A DNA stretch of 32,994 nucleotides from Ignavibacteriota bacterium (lineage in GTDB: Bacteria; Bacteroidota; Ignavibacteria; Kapaibacteriales; UBA961), in assembly GCA_016197185.1 (NCBI GenBank), contig JACPWH010000060.1:1-32994 (forward strand), given 5' to 3'. The stretch's first letter is position 1. Each line of letters opens with the position of its first letter. Made by a program: the position numbers and the translations under genes. Shown here one piece after another: positions 16,497 through 22,838 of the stretch. Below the pieces are notes generated by a model. That model saw only the letters and a list, made by a program, of their open reading frames with translations, did not search any database and had not been told where the DNA came from.

Positions 16497-16570
16497 CCCC
16501 ATAGGGGATAAATCTCAATAGTAATGCATACCGCCAAAACGATAAAGCTCCATAGGAGCGATATAGGAAT
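16497..16570. repeat. composite stem-loop element, copy B
   Basis: CCCCATAGGGGATAAATCTC, AATAGTAATGCATACC, then GATAAAGCTCCATAGGAGCG and ATATAGG. Same order of parts as copy A; stem bases differ but still pair (CCCC-ATA-GGGG against CCCC-GAA-GGGG). Confidence 0.8.
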
Positions 16571-16578
16571 TTATTTAC

Positions 16579-16628
16579 TTTGTCTCGTAATTACTATATA
16601 TAGTTTCGAGACATAATTTCGAGACAAA
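16579..16628. repeat. TTTGTCTCG palindrome, left of the R-M cassette (second copy)
   Basis: TTTGTCTCGTAATTACTATA, then TATAGTTTCGAGACATAATT and TCGAGACAAA. Nearly the same as 16422-16485 but without the doubled first half. Confidence 0.85.
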
Positions 16629-16772
16629 CTTTCAAGATACCAGAAAAATGCTTTATGTTCAGTGTTTTTATTTGTAGTTTAGTACTCGCATGGAGTGCAA
16701 TGAACCGAAAAATAAATCGTCACTGTTTTATATGGATAAAATTTCAGATTACGACTTAAGTATCATATCAAT

Positions 16773-17558
16773 ATGAATAATATCGAAGAATATAGAAATA
16801 GAATCATTTGCGGTGATTGTCTTGAAACAATGCGTCAAATCCCAAGTGAAAGCATAGATTTGGTTGTTACTTCACCACCTTATAATTTGAAAAATTCAAC
16901 AGGTAACGGGATGAAAGCTAACACGAAAAGCGGTAAATGGGCGGGCGCAGCATTGCAAAATGGCTATACTCACCATGACGATTGTATGCCACACGATAAG
17001 TACAACGAATGGCAGCGAAACTGCCTTACTGAGATGTTTAGGCTCTTAAAGCCGACTGGAGCAATATTCTACAATCATAAATGGAGAGTACAAGCCGGAC
17101 TGTTACAGGACAGACGAGAAATTATCGATGGTTTTCCAATTCGTCAGATTATCATATGGAGAAGAAAAGGTGGAATAAACTTTAATCCAGGATATTTTCT
17201 TCCTACTTATGAAGTTATTTATATGATAACAAAACCCAATTTTTTATTAGCGGAAAAAGCAAATGCCTACGGTGATGTTTGGGAGTTCACTCAAGAAATG
17301 AAGAATGCACACCCTGCCCCTTTTCCTGTTGCTCTTATCGATAGAATAATATCTTCTACTAATGCTCAATTGATATTAGATCCGTTTAATGGTTCTGGGA
17401 CAACAAGTATTGTTGCAAAAGGATTAGGCAGGGATTATATTGGAATCGAAATTTCGCCAGAGTATTGTGAAATGGCTCAGGCAAGACTTGCTAAAAACAG
17501 GACTGAAACTGATCTCGCAAAGTTAAAGTTACAATCACAGCAACCCCTTTTCAACTAA
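16773..17558 (+). CDS. type II DNA methyltransferase, beta-class (N4-cytosine or N6-adenine)
   Basis: The 261-residue enzyme modifies an exocyclic amino group in the recognition site, protecting host DNA from the endonuclease encoded next. Catalytic motif IV, TSPPYN (33-38), precedes the SAM-binding motif I region DPFNGSGT (203-210), an order that places it in the beta class. SPPY-type motifs suit m4C or m6A. MvaI-type systems use m4C, so N4-cytosine is my preferred guess. The endonuclease gene begins 2 bp after its stop. The cassette is more AT-rich than its neighbours and is bracketed by palindromic repeats, as expected of a transferred module. Confidence 0.88.
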   Translation: MNNIEEYRNRIICGDCLETMRQIPSESIDLVVTSPPYNLKNSTGNGMKANTKSGKWAGAALQNGYTHHDDCMPHDKYNEWQRNCLTEMFRLLKPTGAIFYNHKWRVQAGLLQDRREIIDGFPIRQIIIWRRKGGINFNPGYFLPTYEVIYMITKPNFLLAEKANAYGDVWEFTQEMKNAHPAPFPVALIDRIISSTNAQLILDPFNGSGTTSIVAKGLGRDYIGIEISPEYCEMAQARLAKNRTETDLAKLKLQSQQPLFN

Positions 17559-17560
17559 AC

Positions 17561-18352
17561 ATGGACATATATAGTAAACAGGAATTAATTGAAAAATTAA
17601 AAGAAATCTCTGAAATGGAATGGGTTGAAAACGCTCGATATGGAAATCACGGAGGTGTTGGAAATACGCTAGAAGATCTTTTGGGAATTAAAGAAAATAA
17701 TCTCCCGATCCCTAACGCAGCAGAATGGGAATTAAAATGCCAAAGAAGAAGTACAAAATCACTTATGACTCTTACTCATTGTGAGCCATCACCTAGGGCA
17801 ATTAAGTTCGTACCATCTATTTTACTTCCATCCTACGGTTGGAGACACAAAGAAGCTGGGAAAAAACACTCAGAGAATGAAATGTCATTTAGACAAACTA
17901 TACATGGGCTTTCTCCAAGTGATAGGGGTTTTATGGTTAAAATAAATCGAGATGAGAGGAAAATCCTCATATCCTTTGATTCTACCAAAGTAAGTAAAAT
18001 TCATCGTAATTGGTTAGATACAGTAAATAATAAAGTCGGCAATATTAATGAACTTGCTCCTCAGCCATACTGGGGATTTGATGATTTAGAGCATATAGTA
18101 GGAGTCAAGCTTCTCAATTGCTTTTATGTTCAGGCTGAAGTTAAGAAGCAGAATGGTAAGGAATTTTATAGATACTCTTCAGTTCTTATGCTCAGGAAAT
18201 TCAATTTCAATCGTTTTTTAGATGAAATTGAGAAGGGTAATATCCTCATTGATTTTGATGCAAGGACAGGGCATAATCATGGAACAAAGTTTCGTTTACG
18301 CAGAAGTTTATTTCCTAATTTGTATGAAGAAGCCACAGTTATTATTGGCTAA
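17561..18352 (+). CDS. MvaI/BcnI-family type II restriction endonuclease
   Basis: The 263-residue protein has the family signature GNTLEDLLGIKENNLPIP (34-51), followed directly by the active-site segment NAAEWELKCQRR (52-63), where E57-L58-K59 is the ExK part of a PD-(D/E)xK nuclease. A basic, aromatic C-terminal half (HNHGTKFRLRRSLFPNLYEE) would contact DNA. MvaI and BcnI act as monomers on CCWGG- and CCSGG-type sites; the specificity here cannot be read. Oddly, the position just after P51, where I expect the catalytic Asp, is Asn52. It is 2 bp from the methyltransferase gene, and a palindrome follows 28 bp after its stop. Confidence 0.8.
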   Translation: MDIYSKQELIEKLKEISEMEWVENARYGNHGGVGNTLEDLLGIKENNLPIPNAAEWELKCQRRSTKSLMTLTHCEPSPRAIKFVPSILLPSYGWRHKEAGKKHSENEMSFRQTIHGLSPSDRGFMVKINRDERKILISFDSTKVSKIHRNWLDTVNNKVGNINELAPQPYWGFDDLEHIVGVKLLNCFYVQAEVKKQNGKEFYRYSSVLMLRKFNFNRFLDEIEKGNILIDFDARTGHNHGTKFRLRRSLFPNLYEEATVIIG

Positions 18353-18380
18353 GGATTGCCCTCCCCCCACCACAAAAAAC

Positions 18381-18443
18381 TTTGTCTCGAAACTTTGTCT
18401 CGAAACTACTATGTGTAATTACGAGACATAATTTCGAGACAAA
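18381..18443. repeat. TTTGTCTCG palindrome, right of the R-M cassette
   Basis: TTTGTCTCGAAAC then TTTGTCTCGAAACTACTATG, then TGTAATTACGAGACATAATT and TCGAGACAAA. Closely similar to 16422-16485; the two sites bracket the R-M genes. Confidence 0.85.
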
Positions 18444-18463
18444 CGGTTAACAGGAACGTTATA

Positions 18464-18679
18464 TTAATTCCCTATATAATCCAAATAGTTAGGGTGCATT
18501 GTGTACTGAATTTCCTTTGTCTCGATATTCTCTTTTGCAGTTTCGAGACTTACTTTGGAGACAAACTTTCGATACAACCCGCGACGTTGCTGTTCAATTA
18601 ATCCAACTGTTAACGACTCATTAATCCAACGCATTGCAGCTGCTCTCGCAATCCCATACTCCCCATTCAGCACCTCCAT
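18464..18679 (-). CDS. winged-helix-like C-terminal part of the ATPase, in a shifted frame
   Basis: A 71-residue frame (MEVLNGEYGIARAAAMRWIN, ESLTVGLIEQQRRGLYRKF) overlaps the end of the ATPase frame by 59 bp. The segment AAAMRWINESLTVGLIEQ, followed by RRGLYRK, looks like a winged-helix tail as found at the end of RecA-like mobile-element ATPases. It reads back into plausible sequence (VRNSKYLMEVL) where the ATPase frame degenerates. I favour a frameshift that split one gene over a true overlapping gene. Its last 40 or so codons contain a palindromic repeat (18516-18565), translated as FVSKVSLETAKENIETK. Confidence 0.5.
   Translation of the reverse strand: MEVLNGEYGIARAAAMRWINESLTVGLIEQQRRGLYRKFVSKVSLETAKENIETKEIQYTMHPNYLDYIGN
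18516..18565. repeat. diverged TTTGTCTCG palindrome inside coding sequence
   Basis: TTTGTCTCGATATTCTCTTT opens the element, followed by TGCAGTTTCGAGACTTACTT and TGGAGACAAA. The outer arms still pair and the spacing equals that of the intergenic copies, but the centre has diverged. It lies within the open frame at 18464-18679 without breaking it. Confidence 0.75.
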
Positions 18680-19361
18680 CAAATATTTCGAGTTGCGAAC
18701 GTACTATCTGTTTGAAGGCATTTGCACCCAAAAATGTTCCGAGCGCGCTTGCCTTGTCGGACGTATGGTGATTGAAAAGAATGGAGCATCCACCGTCCTT
18801 CAAAAATTCAATCTGACTTTTCAGCACACGGATTGAATCGTTGTCGTTCAGTTTTGCATTGAATTTCACAATGAAATCACTGTAGGAGTCAATCACAATC
18901 AAGTCGAATTTCTGACGTGAAAGTTCCTCGCGAAAGAACGTGAGCATTTCTTCGCCCGTGTCGAAATTCTGCATATTGACTACCGTCATATTTTCCAAGT
19001 CCCTCATATTGTATTCGATTCCATTACAGTTCTTACGAAGGTAGCGGCGAATCCAATTCTCATTTTCCTCCGAGAAGCAGTACATTGCCTTACCGTATGT
19101 CGGTGTAAGTTCGTCATTCAGGAATGCAGTTTGCCGCGAAGCAATCGACAGGCAAAGCTGACGGCAAAACGTGCTTTTGTTCACACCGCTTTTGCCGACG
19201 ATTCCCAAAAATTCCCCTTTCGGGAAAATCTCTCCCCATAAAAACGGGACTTTAATATCCGGTTCGCTTAATAATTGCAGCAGCGTTTTGCTTTGGGCTT
19301 GCGAGGGTGTTTGCGCGAGTATTTCGCGTAATGTGTCGCCTAAGCGTGGTGTTTGGTTCAT
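18621..19361 (-). CDS. RecA-like AAA ATPase (RepA/AAA_25-type helicase), C-terminus frame-broken
   Basis: The 246-residue product resembles hexameric RepA/DnaB-like or AAA_25 ATPases of plasmids and phages. An unusual Walker A, GKSGVNKST (56-64), is present, with Asn61 where Gly is normal. Walker B is KFDLIVIDSY (151-160), and a sensor-like LFNHHTSDKA starts near 195. The last 25 or so residues (DGGAEWGVWDCESSCNALD) look unlike protein of this family, while the -18464 frame continues sensibly, so the true C-terminus has probably been shifted out of frame near 18690-18710. It overlaps the Toprim gene by ATGA (19358-19361), indicating coupling of primase and helicase, a common replication pair in mobile elements. 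Confidence 0.7.
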   Translation of the reverse strand: MNQTPRLGDTLREILAQTPSQAQSKTLLQLLSEPDIKVPFLWGEIFPKGEFLGIVGKSGVNKSTFCRQLCLSIASRQTAFLNDELTPTYGKAMYCFSEENENWIRRYLRKNCNGIEYNMRDLENMTVVNMQNFDTGEEMLTFFREELSRQKFDLIVIDSYSDFIVKFNAKLNDNDSIRVLKSQIEFLKDGGCSILFNHHTSDKASALGTFLGANAFKQIVRSQLEIFDGGAEWGVWDCESSCNALD

Positions 19362-20134
19362 AGTGTTCCTCCCCTTTCAATAAAATCGGTTACGTCGCCC
19401 TTATGTGGCAGGTCGGGCATCAAATCAGTTAAATTATATATTACCACTTTGTTTGCTTTTCCCTTCAGGGAATCATATACTAATTGTGCATGGGCTTTGC
19501 CAGCGTCGTCATTGTCTGGAAGAATTACACAATTCAACCCTTTCAATAGATCACTGTAACTGCTTTTCCACTTGCCTGCTCCCATCGGATTGCAGGTGGC
19601 AGGTACTCCCCATTTGTGCCAAATTGTGTCTGCGTCTTTTTCCCCTTCTACTATATATACTGTAAATTCATCCCTACAAAGGGATGTCCTGAATATGTTG
19701 ATGAGCGGAGCGTTGTAGAGTGTAAGGTGTACGCCTTCTATGCCGCGCTCCCATATACCGAGTTTCCTGAATGCCTGTTCTTCATCGCTCCATTCCAGCG
19801 TGCCCGTCCATTTGTATTGGAAACAGAGTTTCTTCCCGAATGAATTTCGGTAAATGACTATTTTCATAAGGTAGTTATCCCCTGCTTCGTTCCAATAAAT
19901 ATGCTGGCGAACGAATTTCTTAGTGTAGTTTTCTTCGCGCCTTTCTATTTTTTCCTGAATGGTTGCATTGTCTTCAGGGGAAGGTGGCAGGGGTACATCT
20001 TTCTTTGGCGAAAAGAACTTATTGCATGTCCAACATTTCCCGCCAGTCGGGTGTGAGGTGAGTTTGTTGAACCGTTTGTGTTCCCCGCACGGACAGAGGG
20101 ACGGGGCTTTGCTGAACGTGAATGGTATGTTCAT
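19358..20134 (-). CDS. zinc-finger Toprim primase-like protein of a mobile element
   Basis: The 258-residue protein opens with a CPC...CWTC zinc ribbon (Cys14, 16, 34, 37), as in phage-type primases. It then has a middle domain containing KLCFQYKWTGTLEW, and a Toprim fold with VEGEKDAD (E163 and D167) and ILPDNDDAGKAHA (D207, D209, D210) as the metal-binding acids. It most likely primes DNA synthesis for a plasmid, phage or integrated element, together with the overlapping ATPase gene. No integrase, relaxase or capsid genes are near, so this is probably a remnant. No clear promoter was found upstream. Confidence 0.75.
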   Translation of the reverse strand: MNIPFTFSKAPSLCPCGEHKRFNKLTSHPTGGKCWTCNKFFSPKKDVPLPPSPEDNATIQEKIERREENYTKKFVRQHIYWNEAGDNYLMKIVIYRNSFGKKLCFQYKWTGTLEWSDEEQAFRKLGIWERGIEGVHLTLYNAPLINIFRTSLCRDEFTVYIVEGEKDADTIWHKWGVPATCNPMGAGKWKSSYSDLLKGLNCVILPDNDDAGKAHAQLVYDSLKGKANKVVIYNLTDLMPDLPHKGDVTDFIERGGTL

Positions 20135-20448
20135 AATGCGTGTATGATAATGAGGCGTAATTAAAATTTTAATTAATACTCCGCAACATTATTAAATTTA
20201 TTATGAACTCACGAACGATATTTTTGAGATTTTTATTTGGGGCTGTTATTGTTTGATATTTATTGAATTTCAGAATAGTAAGATTTTACAAGTCAGCTTC
20301 ACTCTGAACGGGAACAAACGATGTATTTCAATTTGCAAAATTGACTTCAATGCTTTACAATTCATAAAGTTACTGCTTACGTACATATCTTTGGCAGCAA
20401 GCATCCCCGATATTCTTTCCCAATCTATCGCTTGAACTTGAAAATCCA
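20135..20448. other. intergenic region with no supported gene
   Basis: AT-rich gap between the primase-like gene and the rplS promoter. A 59-codon minus-strand frame (20270-20449, beginning MDFQVQAIDWERISGMLAAK) has natural-looking codons but overlaps the rplS promoter and matches nothing I know. I see no repeat, tRNA or attachment-site signature here. Confidence 0.5.
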
Positions 20449-20480
20449 TTTGGTTACTTCGAAAAATAGCCGTATCTTTG
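20449..20480 (+). promoter_or_regulatory. Bacteroidota-type promoter of rplS
   Basis: TTTG (20449-20452), a 20-bp spacer, then TATCTTTG (20473-20480) is a perfect match to TTTG-N19/20-TAnnTTTG. Transcription would start near 20486, about 28 bp before the rplS start codon. Confidence 0.85.
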
Positions 20481-20513
20481 TGTCTTCATTTTTAAGTCAA
20501 TAAGAGAGAAGTC

Positions 20514-20894
20514 ATGAACAAAGTTGATGCAATAGATCAAATACAAATGGCAAAGGCACTCGAAGTGCGCCGCAGCAAGAGTGAATCCGGTACATCGGAG
20601 ATTCCTTCGTTTCGTCCGGGTGATACTGTTGTGGTGGCTGTACGTGTTATCGAAGGTGAAAAAGAGCGCGTTCAAAATTATCAAGGAATTGTTATCGCAC
20701 GTCGCGGTTCGGGTATCAATGCTACTTTTCGTGTTCGTAAAGTATCCAATGGCGTGGGTGTTGAGCGTATTTTCCCGCTCTACTCACCTATTATCCAAAG
20801 TATAGATGTAGTACGTCAGGGTAATGCCCGCCGTTCTAAACTCTATTATTTACGTGGAATGTCAGAGAAGAAGATCAGAGCGAAACTAAGCTGA
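20514..20894 (+). CDS. rplS: 50S ribosomal protein L19
   Basis: L19 sits at the 30S-50S interface of the ribosome. The 126-residue product has the family hallmarks [40 protein letters not shown], the [20 protein letters not shown] signature and [17 protein letters not shown]. Its length is normal for Bacteroidota. It stands as a single-gene unit with its own promoter and terminator; the usual partners trmD, rimM and rpsP are absent. Confidence 0.97.
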   Translation: MNKVDAIDQIQMAKALEVRRSKSESGTSEIPSFRPGDTVVVAVRVIEGEKERVQNYQGIVIARRGSGINATFRVRKVSNGVGVERIFPLYSPIIQSIDVVRQGNARRSKLYYLRGMSEKKIRAKLS

Positions 20895-20927
20895 TTTTTT
20901 TGGTATGGCGCACAGTTTAGATTATGT

Positions 20928-20962
20928 ACGGCAGACAAAATAAATTTGTTTGCCGTTTTTTT
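20928..20962 (+). terminator. intrinsic terminator of rplS
   Basis: ACGGCAGACAAA (20928-20939) pairs with TTTGTTTGCCGT (20945-20956), with one G-T pair and a short loop, followed by a run of seven T. It overlaps the start of the longer open frame of the next gene, supporting the later start at 20977. Confidence 0.9.
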
Positions 20963-20976
20963 ATTTCCAAAATCCG

Positions 20977-21702
20977 ATGAAAATTTCCGGTTTTTCATTT
21001 GTACGCAATGCAGTAATATTTGATTACCCGGTTTTGGAATCAATCACTTCCCTATTGCCGATTTGTGATGAAGTAATCGTTGCTGTCGGAAAGTCTGACG
21101 ATAACACACTTGAACTCCTCCAATCACTACAATCCCCCAAACTGAAAATTATTGAAACGCTGTGGGACGATTCCCTCCGCCAAGGCGGGAAAATCCTTGC
21201 CGATCAAACCAACGTCGCTCTCGCAGAGTGCACAGGCGATTGGTGTATCTACCTGCAGGCAGATGAAATTCTCAATGAAGAAGACTATACTATTATCCTG
21301 AGTGAAATTACAAAAGCGGATTCGAACACAAAAACAGATGCCCTGCTTTTTGCCTATCGTCATTTCTACGGTAGTTATGATTATCTTGGAGCGGGACGGC
21401 AGTGGTACCGGCAGGAAATCCGTGCATTTCGGAATACAGGAAAGGTAATTTCGTGGGGAGATGCACAGGGCTTTAAGAAAGTGAAGAACAGGACGTTTGA
21501 GTATGGATGCTATGAGCTTGAACGGTTTACCGAAACTCATCCGCGTGTTATGCATAAACGTATCGAGGAGTCGAAAGAATGGACGAAATATTTCGACGGT
21601 TCTCGCCTAAAACCCAAACCTTTCCGAATGAAAATTACCGATGCAATTGAACATCTTTCCGGTTGGAGAATTGGTGAGTATAAGAATTTTATTGAAGTGT
21701 AA
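20977..21702 (+). CDS. GT2-like glycosyltransferase
   Basis: The 241-residue protein has an N-terminal Rossmann-like nucleotide-sugar fold: FSFVRNAVIFDYPVLESITS, ICDEVIVAVGKSDDNT, then the DxD-region CTGDWCIYLQADEILNEED (76-94 approximately). No membrane helices are apparent, so it is probably a cytoplasmic or peripheral enzyme adding a sugar to a surface polysaccharide or lipid. Start chosen at 20977 because the longer frame would begin inside the rplS terminator. A second, differently related GT2 gene follows after a repeat-filled gap. Confidence 0.75.
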   Translation: MKISGFSFVRNAVIFDYPVLESITSLLPICDEVIVAVGKSDDNTLELLQSLQSPKLKIIETLWDDSLRQGGKILADQTNVALAECTGDWCIYLQADEILNEEDYTIILSEITKADSNTKTDALLFAYRHFYGSYDYLGAGRQWYRQEIRAFRNTGKVISWGDAQGFKKVKNRTFEYGCYELERFTETHPRVMHKRIEESKEWTKYFDGSRLKPKPFRMKITDAIEHLSGWRIGEYKNFIEV

Positions 21703-21768
21703 TTATATTCCTACGTAATGTTTATTTTGTATTGTTTTTGCATACGAGAAACCGCAAAGTTTAGAATT

Positions 21769-21880
21769 CGGCAAGTATTTTTACATTTCGACTCCACTCA
21801 GTGTGACGTAATTTATTGTTTATATTGAAGTAAAAGACATGTCATGCTGAGCGGAGACGAAGCATCGAACACTTACCAAT
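21769..21880. repeat. two inverted copies of a dispersed GTCA-TGAGCGGAGTCGAA repeat
   Basis: On the minus strand 21769-21812 reads TTACGTCACACTGAGTGGAG, then TCGAAATGTAAAAATACTTG. On the plus strand 21839-21880 reads ATGTCATGCTGAGCGGAGAC, then GAAGCATCGAACACTTACCA. These are head-to-head copies of one element, present again at 31376-31416 and in fragments at 9463-9541. Confidence 0.8.
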
Positions 21881-22000
21881 TTTGAGTTTCTATATTTTTT
21901 TTACTCACTTTGATAGCAAAATAGTTATAGGTAAGCATACAGATATATTTTATTAACAGTGCACACAAAGCCTCACAGAGTCTAATTAACGATAGTATAT

Positions 22001-22765
22001 ATGGCAAAACTTCCGCTTTCAGTTGCAATAATCTCGTATAATGAGGAAGTCAATATCCGCAGGACATTGGAAAGTATTGCGCCGTTTGCTGCAGAAATTA
22101 TCTTGGTGGATTCTCACTCTACAGATAGAACAAGGGAAATTGCTTCAGAATTCGGAGCCGAAGTTTTCGAAGAGGATTGGAAAGGATTTATGGAGCAGAA
22201 GAACTCCGCCCTTTCGAAATGTACTCAAGAGTGGATTTTGTGTTTGGATTGCGATGAAGTTCTTACCGAGGACCTTCAGTCGTCACTCAGTTCGTCTCTA
22301 ACCCAAACTAAATTTGTGGGTTTTCGAATTAATAGGCGAACAGTTTATTTAGGTAAAATTTTACACCATGCGTGGCAGCCAGATAAAAAATTACGTCTTG
22401 TAAGGCGGGATGCAAAACCTATATGGAACAATACAGTACATGAATCATTATCAATTACGGGCAATATTTCAGATATAAAGGGAGAACTGCTGCATTACTC
22501 TTACAGAGATATTCGCCATCATTTTGAAAAGACAGTATATTACGCCTACCATACTTCACTTTCCTATCATGACCGAGGGAAGAAACCATCAATCGGAAAG
22601 TTAATATTAAATCCTATCTATTCATTTATCCGTAATTACATATTCCAACATGGTTTTCTGGACGGGATTCACGGGTTTATCGCTGCAATGAGTGCATTTG
22701 TATATGTTTTTCTGAAATATGCTTTCTTGTGGGAGATGAGGAGAAATGGTAAGAAAGATAAATAG
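22001..22765 (+). CDS. GT2 glycosyltransferase, WaaE/KdtX-like (LPS core type)
   Basis: The 254-residue product starts LSVAIISYNEEVNIRRTLES and has VDSHSTDRTREIA and the metal-site region ILCLDCDEVLTEDL, the pattern of the beta-glucosyltransferase group that includes WaaE/KdtX of the lipopolysaccharide core. RVNRRTVYLGKIL-like sequence, the His-rich HAWQPDKKLRLVRR and HESLSI follow as in that group. A C-terminal hydrophobic stretch (AMSAFVYVFLKYAFLW) probably attaches it to the membrane. The exact acceptor is unknown. It converges with umuC across the hairpin at 22779-22820. Confidence 0.85.
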   Translation: MAKLPLSVAIISYNEEVNIRRTLESIAPFAAEIILVDSHSTDRTREIASEFGAEVFEEDWKGFMEQKNSALSKCTQEWILCLDCDEVLTEDLQSSLSSSLTQTKFVGFRINRRTVYLGKILHHAWQPDKKLRLVRRDAKPIWNNTVHESLSITGNISDIKGELLHYSYRDIRHHFEKTVYYAYHTSLSYHDRGKKPSIGKLILNPIYSFIRNYIFQHGFLDGIHGFIAAMSAFVYVFLKYAFLWEMRRNGKKDK

Positions 22766-22778
22766 TGAGCTGTTTCCC

Positions 22779-22820
22779 CCATCCGTAGGGGTGGCTTTGC
22801 AAAACCACCGCTACGGATGG
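22779..22820. terminator. long palindromic hairpin between convergent genes
   Basis: CCATCCGTAG (22779-22788) pairs with CTACGGATGG (22811-22820), and inside it GGTGG pairs with CCACC. It is placed to serve both the glycosyltransferase and umuC. With its G+C-rich stem and no T-run, it may equally be a dispersed repeat acting as an mRNA-end hairpin. Confidence 0.65.
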
Positions 22821-22838
22821 ATGTAATTCCCCCACCCC

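Larger units (their letters stand above)
15785..16772. repeat. 988-bp repeat region between a membrane-protein gene and the R-M cassette
   Basis: There is no gene; a 107-codon minus-strand frame here is made of repeat copies. Contents in order: eight tandem stem-loop units (15797-16206), an inverted unit closing a large hairpin (16216-16240), a second inverted unit (16264-16292), a composite element (16316-16390), a palindrome (16422-16485), the composite element again (16497-16570), a second palindrome (16579-16628), and about 140 bp of plain AT-rich DNA before the methyltransferase. Confidence 0.85.

Noticed and set aside
18222-18431. 69-codon frame overlapping the end of the endonuclease gene
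   Set aside because: It is out of frame with the endonuclease and its last third is palindrome sequence; the endonuclease frame is clearly the real one.
16422-18443. Insertion sequence or composite transposon around the R-M genes
   Set aside because: No transposase, no target-site duplication and no long terminal repeats could be found; only short palindromes bracket the genes.
20253-20435. 60-codon plus-strand frame before rplS
   Set aside because: Ordinary AT-rich sequence with no motif and no ribosome-binding site.
20270-20449. 59-codon minus-strand frame upstream of rplS
   Set aside because: Codons look natural, but the start overlaps the rplS promoter, the end has no sensible termination and no family is recognised; kept only as a note.
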